From: Ignavibacteriota bacterium
GTDB lineage: Bacteria; Bacteroidota; Ignavibacteria; UBA10030; UBA6906
DNA: 64,000 bases
Direction of reading: 5' to 3'
NCBI GenBank assembly: GCA_016707525.1
Contig: JADJHP010000001.1
Coordinates: 1 to 64,000 of the forward strand
This document shows positions 1 to 8,725 of this stretch, one piece after another. The stretch's first letter is position 1. Each line of letters begins with the position of its first letter. The translations under genes and the position numbers were made by a program. The notes under the pieces are model-generated. The model did no database searches, was not told where the DNA came from, and was given only the letters and a program-made list of their open reading frames with translations.

Positions 1-1
1 C

Positions 2-61
2 TTCTATCGTATCCAAGCGGGGAACTACACCGAGACGAAGAAATTGTCGCTCATCCGGTGA
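2..61 (+). CDS. C-terminal end of a T9SS cargo protein (partial)
   Basis: The window opens inside a reading frame that ends at a TGA at 59-61. The last 19 residues (FYRIQAGNYTETKKLSLIR) match the final strand of the type IX secretion type A sorting domain found at the end of the other cargo genes in this window. The sorting domain directs export across the outer membrane and is removed on secretion. Nothing upstream is visible, so the mature protein cannot be named. Confidence 0.8.
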   Translation, partial: FYRIQAGNYTETKKLSLIR

Positions 62-85
62 CGGTGGAGATGTTCTGAAGTGTGC

Positions 86-125
86 GAGAGGCTCGTCCTG
101 GTTTTCGGGGCGGGCCTTTTGTGTT
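86..125 (+). terminator. Rho-independent terminator after T9SS gene
   Basis: An AGGCTCGTCC arm pairs, using G-U pairs, with GGGGCGGGCCTTTT and is followed by a T-rich tail. The same hairpin follows the T9SS gene ending at 14526 and, without its tail, the one ending at 19500. Confidence 0.7.
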
Positions 126-218
126 CTGTGCATTGTTCGGTGATGTCGGAATTCGGGGGAGAGGGTAGTAGAAAGTAGGAGGGAGTATTAATGAGCAATG
201 GATAGTGGACAATGGATG

Positions 219-623
219 ATGGGGGTGAAAGATCTTATGGCCAAAGGAGACGATATTGCCGCCAGATTGGTGGCGTTTGCCGTAGCAGTGCTGGAACTGT
301 GCGACAAGTTGCCGAAAACTCCGCAGGGCACGCACATCGCGGGACAACTTTTGCGGTCTGGCACTTCCGGGGCGCCCAACTATGGAGAGGCACGGGCCGC
401 GGAGAGTCTGAGTGACTTCATTCACAAACTGGGTATTGTGTTGAAGGAACTCAACGAGTCACGGGTGTGGCTGGAGATGATACAGAAGAGGGCATACATT
501 CAGAGTGAGATCGTAACACCCGTCCTGGATGAATGTATCGCTCTCAGCAAGATCATCGCGGTGAGCCGGAGGACGGCAGCGGAGAATGCAGGCAGGGTAC
601 GGCAGGGGAGTCCATCAAAATAG
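219..623 (+). CDS. four helix bundle protein (23S rRNA IVP / Avd-like family)
   Basis: A protein of about 134 residues with the family hallmarks: MAKGDDIAARL near the N-terminus, HIAGQLLRSGTS, NYGEARAAES, DFIHKLGIVLKELNESRVWL, then a basic Lys/Arg-rich tail. The family includes proteins encoded in 23S rRNA intervening sequences and Avd accessory proteins. Members are helical and bind nucleic acid, but no specific role can be given here. ATG 219 was chosen; ATG 237 (MAKGDD) is an equally plausible start, and ATG 198 lies in repeat-like sequence. This is the only intact copy: a frameshifted copy lies at 14683, and fragments at 19552 and 21734. A triple-hairpin repeat follows directly. Confidence 0.8.
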   Translation: MGVKDLMAKGDDIAARLVAFAVAVLELCDKLPKTPQGTHIAGQLLRSGTSGAPNYGEARAAESLSDFIHKLGIVLKELNESRVWLEMIQKRAYIQSEIVTPVLDECIALSKIIAVSRRTAAENAGRVRQGSPSK

Positions 624-624
624 T

Positions 625-735
625 AGAGCCCGGAAATGCTTCCGGGCTCCAAATTATCCATGATCCATGGAAAATGGATAACTGACAATTCAAAAGCCCG
701 CCGAAGGCGGGCTTTTGTGGCGGGGCGGACGGGGG
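625..735 (+). repeat. Triple-hairpin intergenic repeat, copy a
   Basis: Three hairpins in a row. The first is GAGCCCGG...CCGGGCTC (626-649). The second is the near-palindrome ATTATCCATG-atc-CATGG (654-670). The third is AAAAGCCCGCC-ga-GGCGGGCTTTT (692-716), which would act as a bidirectional terminator. A conserved GGGGCGGACGGGG tail ends the unit. Other copies are at 15091/16482, 20158, 21920 and 54111. Confidence 0.75.
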
Positions 736-798
736 ACTGGCAGAACACTGATGATGCTTGAATTCACGCGGAAATCGCCACTTCTCCAGACGTGAAGC

Positions 799-1179
799 TC
801 ACTGCTTTGGCTTCCGAGGGCCTTTCGGCGACGGCGTTTTGGTACCGGAACCGCCTTCATCAGATGTCCCGCTCTGTTTCCGCCTCTCCTTTATTGTTCG
901 CAGAATGTGTGGGGCGAGGATTTTTGAGACCCTTTCGAATCTCTCGTCTGGTGTGAGTGATGGGTCCAGGGCATCGAAGAGTTGAACCAGGCGAAAAGTG
1001 AATTTGGTTTTTGTTTTCTTCGGGGCATGCGGAACCAACTCTTCGATCCGTTTGGGAACCTCGAATTCTTGGATGCGGCGCTTCTTCGGGAGGCGAGCGG
1101 GTCCCGGTCGAGGAGTCGGATACCGGATGCCCTCAACGATGTCCTGCAGCAGGAGTAGGTCACCGTGCTTGCAGCCCAT
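799..1179 (-). CDS. hypothetical protein, or frameshifted tail of the anti-sigma factor
   Basis: About 126 residues from ATG 1179, rich in Lys, Arg and Pro (runs of RLPKKRR, HAPKKTKTK, PSPKGPRKPKQ). It overlaps the end of the anti-sigma gene in another frame. Read without a start, the frame extends upstream as RTDSLSVAWMGCKHGDLLLL, which would be a natural continuation of the anti-sigma extracytoplasmic part. It may therefore be either a small separate gene or the displaced C-terminus of its neighbour after a one-base change near 1165-1195. No family is recognised. Confidence 0.4.
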   Translation of the reverse strand: MGCKHGDLLLLQDIVEGIRYPTPRPGPARLPKKRRIQEFEVPKRIEELVPHAPKKTKTKFTFRLVQLFDALDPSLTPDERFERVSKILAPHILRTIKERRKQSGTSDEGGSGTKTPSPKGPRKPKQ

Positions 1180-1630
1180 CCACGCCACAGACAACGAATC
1201 CGTCCGGATTGAGGTCGAAAGCGCGTGGCACTACGAGTTGACGCAATACGGTAGGTTCGGATGGGTGTAACAGTCCAAACGCGGCATACCCGATGCCAAT
1301 CCCCACACAAAGAACCGCGGCGAACCTGATCCATAACCCCAGCCGGTTCAATTCACGTGAACCAAACCCATTAGCGTACTTTCCCCCTGGATGACCCTTG
1401 CCTGCGTCGGGTGCACCCAAGGGACGTCGGGCAACGCTAAGGACGGGGATGTCCACTGATATCTGGGGATCGCATTTCTCCAGTGCGTTCAAGGTCTTCT
1501 TGATAGCATTCAGCCGGGTGCTACATAAGGCACACGATCCGACATGCTCGAGTATCCGGGACTCGGGTTGCCCATTCAGCACACCGAGCGCAAACTGGAG
1601 CAACTCGTCTTCGTTGCAATGCGTGTTCAT
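1160..1630 (-). CDS. anti-sigma factor with zinc-finger-like N-terminus and one TM segment
   Basis: 156 residues. The N-terminal half carries an HxxxCxxC motif (HVGSCALC, about residues 29-36), the ZAS/zf-HC2 type fold that holds ECF sigma factors at the membrane. A single hydrophobic segment (about residues 107-127, RFAAVLCVGIGIGYAAFGLL) would span the inner membrane. The ATG overlaps the sigma-factor stop as ATGA, so the two are translationally coupled, the usual sigma/anti-sigma arrangement. The C-terminal part after the membrane segment is short and may be truncated by a frameshift into the 799-1179 frame. Confidence 0.7.
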   Translation of the reverse strand: MNTHCNEDELLQFALGVLNGQPESRILEHVGSCALCSTRLNAIKKTLNALEKCDPQISVDIPVLSVARRPLGAPDAGKGHPGGKYANGFGSRELNRLGLWIRFAAVLCVGIGIGYAAFGLLHPSEPTVLRQLVVPRAFDLNPDGFVVCGVDGLQAR

Positions 1631-2186
1631 ACTACACCTCTGCTCTGCAATATTGTGCGTACTGTCTTCACTGCGTAGAAGATACGTGACTTCACTGTCC
1701 CCAGGGCTACGCCGGTCATAGCCGCGATTTCCTCGTACCCGAACTCGCCATAAAACCTGAGCACGAGAATGTCTCTTTGCGACGGAGTCAGCAATTGGAT
1801 CGCGCGAATGATCTCCCTCTCCTGTTCGCGTCTGACGGTCAGATCGAAGGGTGTTGGGTCTGGAGATCCGGCACACTCTGGCGGACCCTCTTCAAGTTTG
1901 TTCCGCCGCAGGTTTTCCTTCACCGCAGACCGATAAACGATCGTGGAGAGATATGTCCGCACAGATCCTCATGATGGCTAATCTCTGCGTGGAGCAGGCG
2001 GACGAAGGACTCCTGAACACAGTCGCGTGCGGCATCAGCAGATCCTGTCATCATTAGTGCAAGACGGAGAAGGCGCGGCGAGTGCGACTCAAATAGAGCT
2101 TTCCACGCCTTCTCATCTCCCTCCCGGGCATTTCGGAGGAGTACCCAGTCGTCGGCTATTTCTGCACCAGGTTTCTGACCCTGCAC
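1627..2186 (-). pseudogene. ECF-type RNA polymerase sigma factor, interrupted by a one-base frameshift
   Basis: Region 2 is encoded in one frame from GTG 2186 (DDWVLLRNAREGDEKAWKAL, then DAARDCVQESFVRLLHAE). Region 4 lies in the next frame (LTPSQRDILVLRFYGEFGYE, then GTVKSRIFYAVKTVR). The switch falls near 1958-1968, where RTYLSTIVYRSAVKENLRR continues in the second frame. A single missing base explains the join, so this is a recent mutation or an assembly error. The start lies inside the lipoprotein gene and the end overlaps the anti-sigma start, giving an operon of lipoprotein, sigma and anti-sigma. Confidence 0.75.
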
Positions 2187-3442
2187 CACTCGTTGATCTC
2201 CTGGATGTCGTTGAACCCGCACCACATTTTGTCGGCCTCATCTCTTGCCTTTGCAGGGAGGACGGCTTGTAGAAATCTGCAATACCAGCGGAAGAGCGGT
2301 AGCCTGAACTCCGGGGCTTGATCTGCGAGCACCCTGATAAGTGCACGCATTCCGCTCGCGTAGTTGCGCAGAAGTTGCCGCCCCGCCCTGGACTCGTCCG
2401 CATAGCGAAGCTCCCAGCCATCAAGTCCACCAGTTCGGAACTCGTTCAACCAGAGGGACGCAATCCGCCGGGCAGCAACAGAGGGGGTCTCCACCGGAGG
2501 GGTAATCCGCACTACCGTGCCCTCCATCCGTCCGGCATCCCACAGTCGGGTCACGAAAGGAGTGCGTTGGAGCGAGAGGGCGAAAAAGACAGGGCGCCCT
2601 GCAGTCCGACAAGCATCGGCAAGACGCGAAAACAGGATGGTACTCTGTGGAGGATCGTTAGTCGCAGGGTCGTCAAGGGGCAGAGTCCGCAAAGAATCGA
2701 GCTTTGATCTGACCAAATTCTCCAATGTGTCTGCGCCGGGGACGAACGTGGGGAGCCCTTCCCGTTGGACATATCCGGGATACCAGTCTGTGTTCAGTAA
2801 GGAGATGTTGACAATATGGACATCGGCTCTGATATGTGCAATCCGAGTAAGGATCCAAACCGGGTACGTGTCGTTATCCCCGTTCGTGACGAGCACCGCG
2901 TCCTTGTCCAGACCGATCAGCATGTTGTAAGCGTAGTCCATGACTTCATTTGCGATGATCCCGGATTTCAGGAGTTTGCGGAGTGCGACGTCGAGTTTCT
3001 CCTTGTCGCCCCGTTCCATGTACCTCATCACCAAAGAGAACCAGGGATCCATAAATGAAGGATCAAGCTCTGCGGCACGCTCCTCAAGCGCCAACGCCTC
3101 CAGTCCACCCGTGGTATCGGAGATCTCGCGAGCCCGAAGATGTATCAGCACGGGATTCGACGGATACAGTTTTGCTCCCTCTGCCAAGAGCATGGAGTAG
3201 TCTTTGGCTTCAGCGTAGCGAGATGCGTACATCCAGTTTGCATAGGCATCTTCTGATGGATACGCTTCATAGTACGACTTCCACAGTGATGCGAGCCGAA
3301 CGTAGGTTGCCTGGTCGTACAGTACTTCACGAAGGCTGCGGATTCGCTCAGGGCGTTGGACGAAGGTTCGGTCCTGGTGACATCCTGCAGAGGTAAGTGA
3401 AAGGAGTACGAACAGAACAGTGAAACCATGCGCGCGTGTCAT
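2156..3442 (-). CDS. lipoprotein with helical-repeat region and GT117-like C-terminal domain
   Basis: 428 residues. A signal peptide ends in a lipobox (LTSAGC, Cys about residue 21), so it is predicted to be a lipid-anchored envelope protein. Residues about 35-170 look like TPR-type helical repeats. Near residues 185-215 there is a NGDNDTYPVWILTRI...VNISLLNTDWYP segment that closely resembles the soluble C-terminal part of GT117/DUF2723 protein O-mannosyltransferases. The membrane transferase part is absent. It is the first gene of a minus-strand unit with the ECF sigma/anti-sigma pair, which suggests an envelope sensing or maintenance role. No enzymatic activity can be assigned. Confidence 0.65.
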   Translation of the reverse strand: MTRAHGFTVLFVLLSLTSAGCHQDRTFVQRPERIRSLREVLYDQATYVRLASLWKSYYEAYPSEDAYANWMYASRYAEAKDYSMLLAEGAKLYPSNPVLIHLRAREISDTTGGLEALALEERAAELDPSFMDPWFSLVMRYMERGDKEKLDVALRKLLKSGIIANEVMDYAYNMLIGLDKDAVLVTNGDNDTYPVWILTRIAHIRADVHIVNISLLNTDWYPGYVQREGLPTFVPGADTLENLVRSKLDSLRTLPLDDPATNDPPQSTILFSRLADACRTAGRPVFFALSLQRTPFVTRLWDAGRMEGTVVRITPPVETPSVAARRIASLWLNEFRTGGLDGWELRYADESRAGRQLLRNYASGMRALIRVLADQAPEFRLPLFRWYCRFLQAVLPAKARDEADKMWCGFNDIQEINEWCRVRNLVQK

Positions 3443-3622
3443 GGATGCTCCGGTATTGTAGTCCTAGACGGTTCCATGTTAATATTCCGCCAGACCGGAA
3501 TTTGTTCAATGTACAAAAGCTAGAGATGATCCGCGGTTGTGCGGGTATGCCCTGTGTTCGGGCAGAATTAGCATTTGAGATATGGGCGACCAACCGCATT
3601 GGCCCACGCACGCGCAAGATTG

Positions 3623-3651
3623 TTGACAATCACCTCGTCCGGCCTTATCTT
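3623..3651 (+). promoter_or_regulatory. Promoter A (TTGACA-17-TATCTT)
   Basis: TTGACA at 3623-3628 and TATCTT at 3646-3651 are separated by exactly 17 bases. The second box fits the Bacteroidota TAnnTTTG consensus. The same arrangement and the same TTGACAATC start recur at 8542, 23065 and 54719. Confidence 0.7.
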
Positions 3652-3657
3652 GATATA

Positions 3658-3732
3658 GCACTATCGGGGGGGAACGATGGATCGAATATGCCTCTTGTCC
3701 GGATATCATAGGATGAGGGGCATTGTCGTTTC
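3658..3732 (+). ncRNA. Candidate structured leader RNA, copy A
   Basis: The predicted transcript begins near CACTATCGGGGGG. A 13-bp stem follows (3688-3700 with 3711-3723, 10-base loop) and then a U-rich tail (TGTCGTTTC). The stem is fully paired when G-U pairs are allowed. The T9SS cargo gene starts 55 bases further on. The structure may be a riboswitch-like or attenuating leader, or an independent short RNA that ends at the hairpin. Confidence 0.55.
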
Positions 3733-3786
3733 AGCGAAGTGCCATTGGGTGAAGATCGAAAATTGGGAATGATCGGGGAGGGCTCA

Positions 3787-5829
3787 ATGCGTATCGAGCG
3801 GGCTGTGGTTCTCCTTATGGGGATCGGACTCTTCATTGGTGAAAATGCGTCGGCACAATGGCAGTCAACGGCCGGGCCATTTGGTGGAAGTGTTTCATGT
3901 CTCCTAACAGTCGGCGATCGGTTCTTCGCGGGGACAGACCGGGGGATGTACGTCTCGACTGATGCCGGTGTGACGTGGGATACCGTGCATGCGCCTTTCC
4001 GGAATGCGGGCAGAGTCAGGCCGATCGTCCGGTGCGATTCCCTTCTCTTGATGAGCTGCGATGAAGGCGTCTTCGTCAGTTCCGACCAGGGGAACACATG
4101 GCTCGAGCCGAACCCGACGTTTGACTGGCAGGTGAGGGGATTCGGGAATATCGGAGCGAAGGTCTTCGTGGCCACTGTCGGGAGTGGCGTTGTATCGTCA
4201 TCAGACCATGGCGTAACCTGGCAAGGTACGGGTATGGTATCCGGGAACAGCCAGGGCATGGTTGCGATGCAGGGCCGCCTGATCATGACCACTACGGAAG
4301 GGATTTTTTATTCGGACGATCAGGGCGTATCATGGTCCGACACCACAGTAGGATTGCCATTCCCACCCATACCCGGCGCCCCGTATGTCGCAATGGGTCG
4401 CCTCTTCGTCACCAGTAGCGGCCATCTCTACGTTTCCTCTGACAGGGGTGTTCACTGGACCCTGAGCGATTCGGGGCTTTCTGGAACAGTCATGGCCGTG
4501 TACGGCCGCGGGACTAAGGTGTTTGCCGCCACACTCAACGGCGTGTACGCATCGGCGGACACCGGACGTTTGTGGAGCAGGAAGAGCCAGGGATTGACGG
4601 ACACGAGCGCCAACTGCCTGGCGGACGCAAAGGGGGTGTTGGTGTGTGGAACCTCATCCGAGATCTTCCGCTCGACCGATGATGGCACCTCGTGGAGTCT
4701 GGCCTCGACCGGCATTCGGAATCTGCGCTGCTATGCACTTGCGGATTCCGGCGGGATCCTGCTTGTCGCGGCAGGCCGCACGATACGATCCTCTGCAGAC
4801 TCCGGAAAAACCTGGTCTCGTCCGGCACCAGGGCTGATCGGCACCCAGGCGGTCAGACGGATCATGTGGAAGGGTGCAAACCTCTATGCAGGAACGTCGA
4901 CCGGATTGTACCGGTCAACGAGCTCCGGAGGCGCATGGACGCAGATCAGCATGGGGCCGCTTGTTGAATATGTGAACGCGCTTGAGACGTTAGGGTCTCG
5001 ACTGTTCGTCGGAACGAATAGCGGTGTCATGCATTCATCGAATGACGGTGCGAGCTGGACCCGCGTAAAGGTGGCGGCGCTCTACGGGTTCATCCGGTCA
5101 CTCACTACCTCGGCCGGCAAGCTGTACGCGGGCACGGATGAAGGTGTATTTGTCTCCGCAGATACCGGTTCACACTGGTCTCCGGTCGGCAGCGGGCTTC
5201 CTCAGGAAAGTGTGCGGGCACTCTTGGTCGTGGACTCAACGCTGTTTGCGGCGCAGGATCTGGGTGTGCGGCGATTGAAGCTCGGAGGAACCACATGGAC
5301 GCCGGTGCCCGGGCCGGTCTTCGGGCTTTTCGTATTTGCCATGGCTTATGGCCGCGGACGTCTCTTTGCGGGCACGGACAATGGGGTGTTTTCTTCGCCG
5401 GACCTCGGCGAAACCTGGACACCGGTGAACGATGGGGTGAGCGATCGCCTCATCACCTCGTTGTCGTTCACCGGTGGTGATCTCTATGCGGGCACCGTGG
5501 GAGGTGTGTGGCGATGGCCCGCCGATCAGCCAACAACCGTATCAGCGACATCGGAGCATGTTCCGCTCTCTGCCATGCTCATGCAGAACTACCCCAACCC
5601 CTTCAATCCGTCGACCACGATCAGGTATGGTCTTCCGGGTCGAGCGCACGTTACGCTGACAGTGTTCAACACGCTGGGACAGCAGGTATCCGTCCTGCAG
5701 AACAGCGAACAAGACCCCGGCTACCACGAAATCCGCTTTGACGGCTCGAACCTCCCCAGCGGCGTGTACTTCTACAGAATGCAAGCGGGCTCATTCGTAG
5801 AGACCAAACGACTTCTCTTGTTGAGATAA
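3787..5829 (+). CDS. T9SS-secreted beta-propeller (BNR/sialidase-like repeat) protein
   Basis: 680 residues. ATG 3787 has a good ribosome site (GGGGAGGG, about 6 bases upstream) and begins a signal peptide ending ENASAQ. The body is a long series of BNR-like repeats (STDAGVTWD, SSDQGNTWL, STDDGTSWS), the pattern of a multi-bladed propeller surface protein. The C-terminus is a type A T9SS sorting domain (QNYPNPFNPSTTIRYGLP through GVYFYRMQAG...TKRLLLLR). The protein is exported through the Sec and T9SS routes to the cell surface or medium. The ligand is unknown. A candidate structured leader and its promoter lie just upstream. Confidence 0.85.
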   Translation: MRIERAVVLLMGIGLFIGENASAQWQSTAGPFGGSVSCLLTVGDRFFAGTDRGMYVSTDAGVTWDTVHAPFRNAGRVRPIVRCDSLLLMSCDEGVFVSSDQGNTWLEPNPTFDWQVRGFGNIGAKVFVATVGSGVVSSSDHGVTWQGTGMVSGNSQGMVAMQGRLIMTTTEGIFYSDDQGVSWSDTTVGLPFPPIPGAPYVAMGRLFVTSSGHLYVSSDRGVHWTLSDSGLSGTVMAVYGRGTKVFAATLNGVYASADTGRLWSRKSQGLTDTSANCLADAKGVLVCGTSSEIFRSTDDGTSWSLASTGIRNLRCYALADSGGILLVAAGRTIRSSADSGKTWSRPAPGLIGTQAVRRIMWKGANLYAGTSTGLYRSTSSGGAWTQISMGPLVEYVNALETLGSRLFVGTNSGVMHSSNDGASWTRVKVAALYGFIRSLTTSAGKLYAGTDEGVFVSADTGSHWSPVGSGLPQESVRALLVVDSTLFAAQDLGVRRLKLGGTTWTPVPGPVFGLFVFAMAYGRGRLFAGTDNGVFSSPDLGETWTPVNDGVSDRLITSLSFTGGDLYAGTVGGVWRWPADQPTTVSATSEHVPLSAMLMQNYPNPFNPSTTIRYGLPGRAHVTLTVFNTLGQQVSVLQNSEQDPGYHEIRFDGSNLPSGVYFYRMQAGSFVETKRLLLLR

Positions 5830-5889
5830 GGACAGACGCAGATCGTGAGAAGTGATTAGGGATCGGTACTCATCTCCGGGCCTTTTCAA

Positions 5890-6102
5890 CAAAAAACCCG
5901 ACATCGGGGGGATGCCGAGCTCGTCCGGGCCAAGATTCAGTCAGACCTCTTGTTGGGGAAGTATGGATTACCCACCTCTCGTACCAAGTCCAACTCACTT
6001 CATGACCATGTTAAGACATTTGTGGAGAGAAAGAAGAGCAGGATCAAGGCTACATCACTTGCACGGTACAAGACCAAGAACTTCTTCAACCATTTCGGGG
6101 AC
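5890..6102 (+). pseudogene. Fragment of a tyrosine recombinase/integrase (N-terminal SAM-like domain)
   Basis: Read from 5890, the frame gives KTRHRGDAELVRAKIQSDLL, then LHDHVKTFVERKKS and SLARYKTKNFFNHFGD. This is the style of the core-binding N-terminal domain of phage-type integrases. No start codon is visible, no catalytic domain follows, and it runs into the signal-peptide region of the next cargo gene. It is a decayed remnant of a mobile element inserted between two cargo genes. Confidence 0.5.
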
Positions 6103-6109
6103 AGCTCTA

Positions 6110-8428
6110 GTGAGACCTATACTTCGATTTGCAGTCTGTTCTTTGCTTCTGACGGCAAATGTAACCCTTCTGTTCGCTCAGTGGGAATGGGCCGGAGGAA
6201 TCTATGGGGGTAGTCTTGGCACCGTGGGTTCCGCTGGAAAATGGATCGTTGCCAGCGGACGCTACGCGGGAGAACGGATCGTGAGTTCGACCGACGGGGG
6301 AGAATCCTGGTCGTATCTCCCCGGAGTCGGACCAACTGTGTTCAACCCTGTATTGGTGACTGCTTCCACTGACACCTTCATGCTCGCGGTGGGAGCTGGA
6401 TACTCGGTTTTCCGCTTGCGAGACACGGCACAGACCTGGGTCCGCAGTGACAGCGGCCTAAACGGAGCGCCGATACGGCAGTTGGCCGTGATGGAGGGAA
6501 AGGGATCTTCCTCTGACGGTGTCATCGTTGCGGCGTCACCATCCTCCGGCATCTTCCGCTCGACTGATCAGGGAGTCCACTGGTCCGCCTCCGACAGCGG
6601 CCTGACAACGCTCAATGCGGTTACAATCGTTGCCATCGATTCGTCGTTCCTGGTGGGCACAAGCAATCGTGGGGTTTTCCGATCGGTAGACCAGGGCATG
6701 TCCTGGTCGTCATGGGGCGCAGGTCTGACCGACACCAGCATCACCGCTCTTGCCACGTCGGCAGGATGGGTATTTGCCGCCAATGGTACTAATGTGTACC
6801 AGTCCAGCGACAAAGGCGAGACATGGTCGCTTGTGCCGAAGAGCGCGCCAGCACAGGTTCTGAACCTGGTTCTCGTCCCAACGCCTGGCAAAGGCCTTGG
6901 CGTGGCTCTCTTTGTCGTCACTTCGGCGGGGTACAATAGATACGCACCAGAGGCCTCAGACTGGGTACTGGTGAAGGCGGCACCCAGTCAATACATCAAT
7001 TCCGAACTTCAGCCTTTCACGATGACTGTTGTTGATACGGTGCTTTACACTGTGGACTATAACCAGATGGCGTGCTCGAGCGACCTGGGCGGCACCTGGT
7101 ATCAAGTAGGGAAAGGGATTGCAGCGGAGGCTCTCGGACATATTTCCAGCCGCAACGTGCATGCGCGCCTCTACGGCCGCGAGTTCACGTCCACCAACTA
7201 CGGCTCAAGCTGGCTGGCTATTCACCCGATTTTTACCAACGGATCGAATGGTAATGTCATTTCTGTTTCCGCCGACACCTCGGCACTCGGCTATGACCAG
7301 TTGACCATCGGGACCGATTCGGGGAGTGTCGAGTTCTCCAGTGACGGCGGCAGGAGCTGGCAATCACTAGGAAAACCACGCCCTGCCAGTGACAATCTCA
7401 TGTGCACCAGTGTCGCCGAAATGAATGGTATGGTGTTCACATCGCTCTTGCGAACGGACAAGTGGGTGAGGGTTGCCGATACCATTGCCGCAGTCTATCG
7501 CACCACCAATGGCGGTGCGTCGTGGGAAAGGCTTATCACGCCGAATCTTTCTGACACGGATGCCGCGGCAAGCTGGCTCTATGTGCATCTGTTCCGCGAC
7601 GGGGCAGGAAAAAGGATACTCTTTGTCGACAACCAGTATCACCTCTGGCGGTCGACCGATGACGGAGTTAGCTGGTGGGAGGACACGGCCTCGTCCATCC
7701 ATGGCGGGTGGAAGAAGATGGTGCAGGTGAACGGGAGTCTCTTCATGTGCGCGCAGGGGTATTACCGTGTTCTCTATGACAATGATGGCAATATTACGTA
7801 TTCGGGGGACAGTGCGGGGGTCTATCGATCCGATGACTTTGGTCTCTCGTGGCTCAATGTGACCGGGGACCTGCATCCATGGGTTACTAGCGGGCTCGCT
7901 GCTGTTGCCAGTTCCCAGGACCCATCACGGATCTTCCTGGCGACAACCACCCCAGGGACTTATTCGCGTGCCAATGTACTAACATCGACCGAAGGCGGAC
8001 AGCATTGGCGAGCCTTCACCGGCGACCTCCGGGTAGACTTTTCGTCAGCGTTTGGCTCAGGTCCGGTCGTAGGCGATGATCACTACCTTTACCTTTATGC
8101 CAGACGACGGCCGTGGAGTGAAGCCGAACTGACCTCCGCAGAGCCGGTGCACACTTACCACCCAGCAGCGTTCTCGCTGAGCCAGAACTACCCGAACCCG
8201 TTCAATCCGACGACAACGATTGGCTATAGCCTGCCGCACAAATCGCACGCGTCTCTGACGATCTTCAACATGCTCGGCCAACAGGTCGCAGTTCTCCAGA
8301 ATGGAGAACAACAGGCCGGATATCACGAAGTCCGTTTCGACGGCGCGAACCTCCCCAGCGGTGTGTATTTCTACCGCATGCAGGCGGGGACCTACACGGA
8401 GACGAAGAAGCTCTTGCTTGTCCGTTAG
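6110..8428 (+). CDS. T9SS-secreted beta-propeller (BNR-like repeat) protein
   Basis: 772 residues from GTG 6110. This start was chosen because it opens a signal peptide (VRPILRFAVCSLLLTANVTL, ending FAQ) with a GGGG motif a few bases upstream. The frame is open much further 5', but that part reads across an integrase remnant. Repeats of the STDGGESW / STDQGVHWS / STDDGVSWW kind indicate a propeller. The C-terminus is a T9SS type A domain (SQNYPNPFNPTTTIGYSLP...KKLLLVR). The predicted location is the cell surface or outside the cell, and the substrate is unknown. Confidence 0.8.
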   Translation: MRPILRFAVCSLLLTANVTLLFAQWEWAGGIYGGSLGTVGSAGKWIVASGRYAGERIVSSTDGGESWSYLPGVGPTVFNPVLVTASTDTFMLAVGAGYSVFRLRDTAQTWVRSDSGLNGAPIRQLAVMEGKGSSSDGVIVAASPSSGIFRSTDQGVHWSASDSGLTTLNAVTIVAIDSSFLVGTSNRGVFRSVDQGMSWSSWGAGLTDTSITALATSAGWVFAANGTNVYQSSDKGETWSLVPKSAPAQVLNLVLVPTPGKGLGVALFVVTSAGYNRYAPEASDWVLVKAAPSQYINSELQPFTMTVVDTVLYTVDYNQMACSSDLGGTWYQVGKGIAAEALGHISSRNVHARLYGREFTSTNYGSSWLAIHPIFTNGSNGNVISVSADTSALGYDQLTIGTDSGSVEFSSDGGRSWQSLGKPRPASDNLMCTSVAEMNGMVFTSLLRTDKWVRVADTIAAVYRTTNGGASWERLITPNLSDTDAAASWLYVHLFRDGAGKRILFVDNQYHLWRSTDDGVSWWEDTASSIHGGWKKMVQVNGSLFMCAQGYYRVLYDNDGNITYSGDSAGVYRSDDFGLSWLNVTGDLHPWVTSGLAAVASSQDPSRIFLATTTPGTYSRANVLTSTEGGQHWRAFTGDLRVDFSSAFGSGPVVGDDHYLYLYARRRPWSEAELTSAEPVHTYHPAAFSLSQNYPNPFNPTTTIGYSLPHKSHASLTIFNMLGQQVAVLQNGEQQAGYHEVRFDGANLPSGVYFYRMQAGTYTETKKLLLVR

Positions 8429-8449
8429 TGATCGACGATGGGCTCGGTA

Positions 8450-8473
8450 TGTTCTTCGGGCCCTATCACCGAA
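8450..8473 (+). terminator. Possible terminator hairpin after T9SS gene
   Basis: GGGCTCGG and TTCGGGCCC arms form an 8-bp stem, but no clear T tract follows. It is weaker than the terminators at 86 and 14550. Confidence 0.3.
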
Positions 8474-8541
8474 AGAAACAAAACCAGCGTTGGGGAGGAT
8501 CGACGATCACAGGCGTCGACTCCAAGCGCACGTCAATGTCG

Positions 8542-8570
8542 TTGACAATCCCCTCGCCGAGCCGTATCTT
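8542..8570 (+). promoter_or_regulatory. Promoter B (TTGACA-17-TATCTT)
   Basis: TTGACA 8542-8547 and TATCTTTC from 8565 have a 17-base spacer. It is nearly identical in layout to promoter A at 3623. Confidence 0.7.
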
Positions 8571-8576
8571 TCATAT

Positions 8577-8651
8577 GCACTATCGGGGGAACGATGGAAC
8601 TGCATATGCCTCTTATCCGGATGTCACAGGATGAGAGGCATTTGTGTTTCT
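8577..8651 (+). ncRNA. Candidate structured leader RNA, copy B
   Basis: CACTATCGGGGGAACGATGG is followed by a 13-bp stem (8606-8618 with 8629-8641) and the tail TTGTGTTTCTT. Compared with copy A, two stem positions change while pairing is kept (U-G to U-A, and G-U to A-U). The downstream ORF at 8726 is a truncated cargo gene. Confidence 0.55.
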
Positions 8652-8725
8652 TGGGGAAAAGTGTGTTGTTGCACGATGTTGGCTCTGCAATGAACCGTCA
8701 AGATTCGATTTGCATGGATGGCGCT

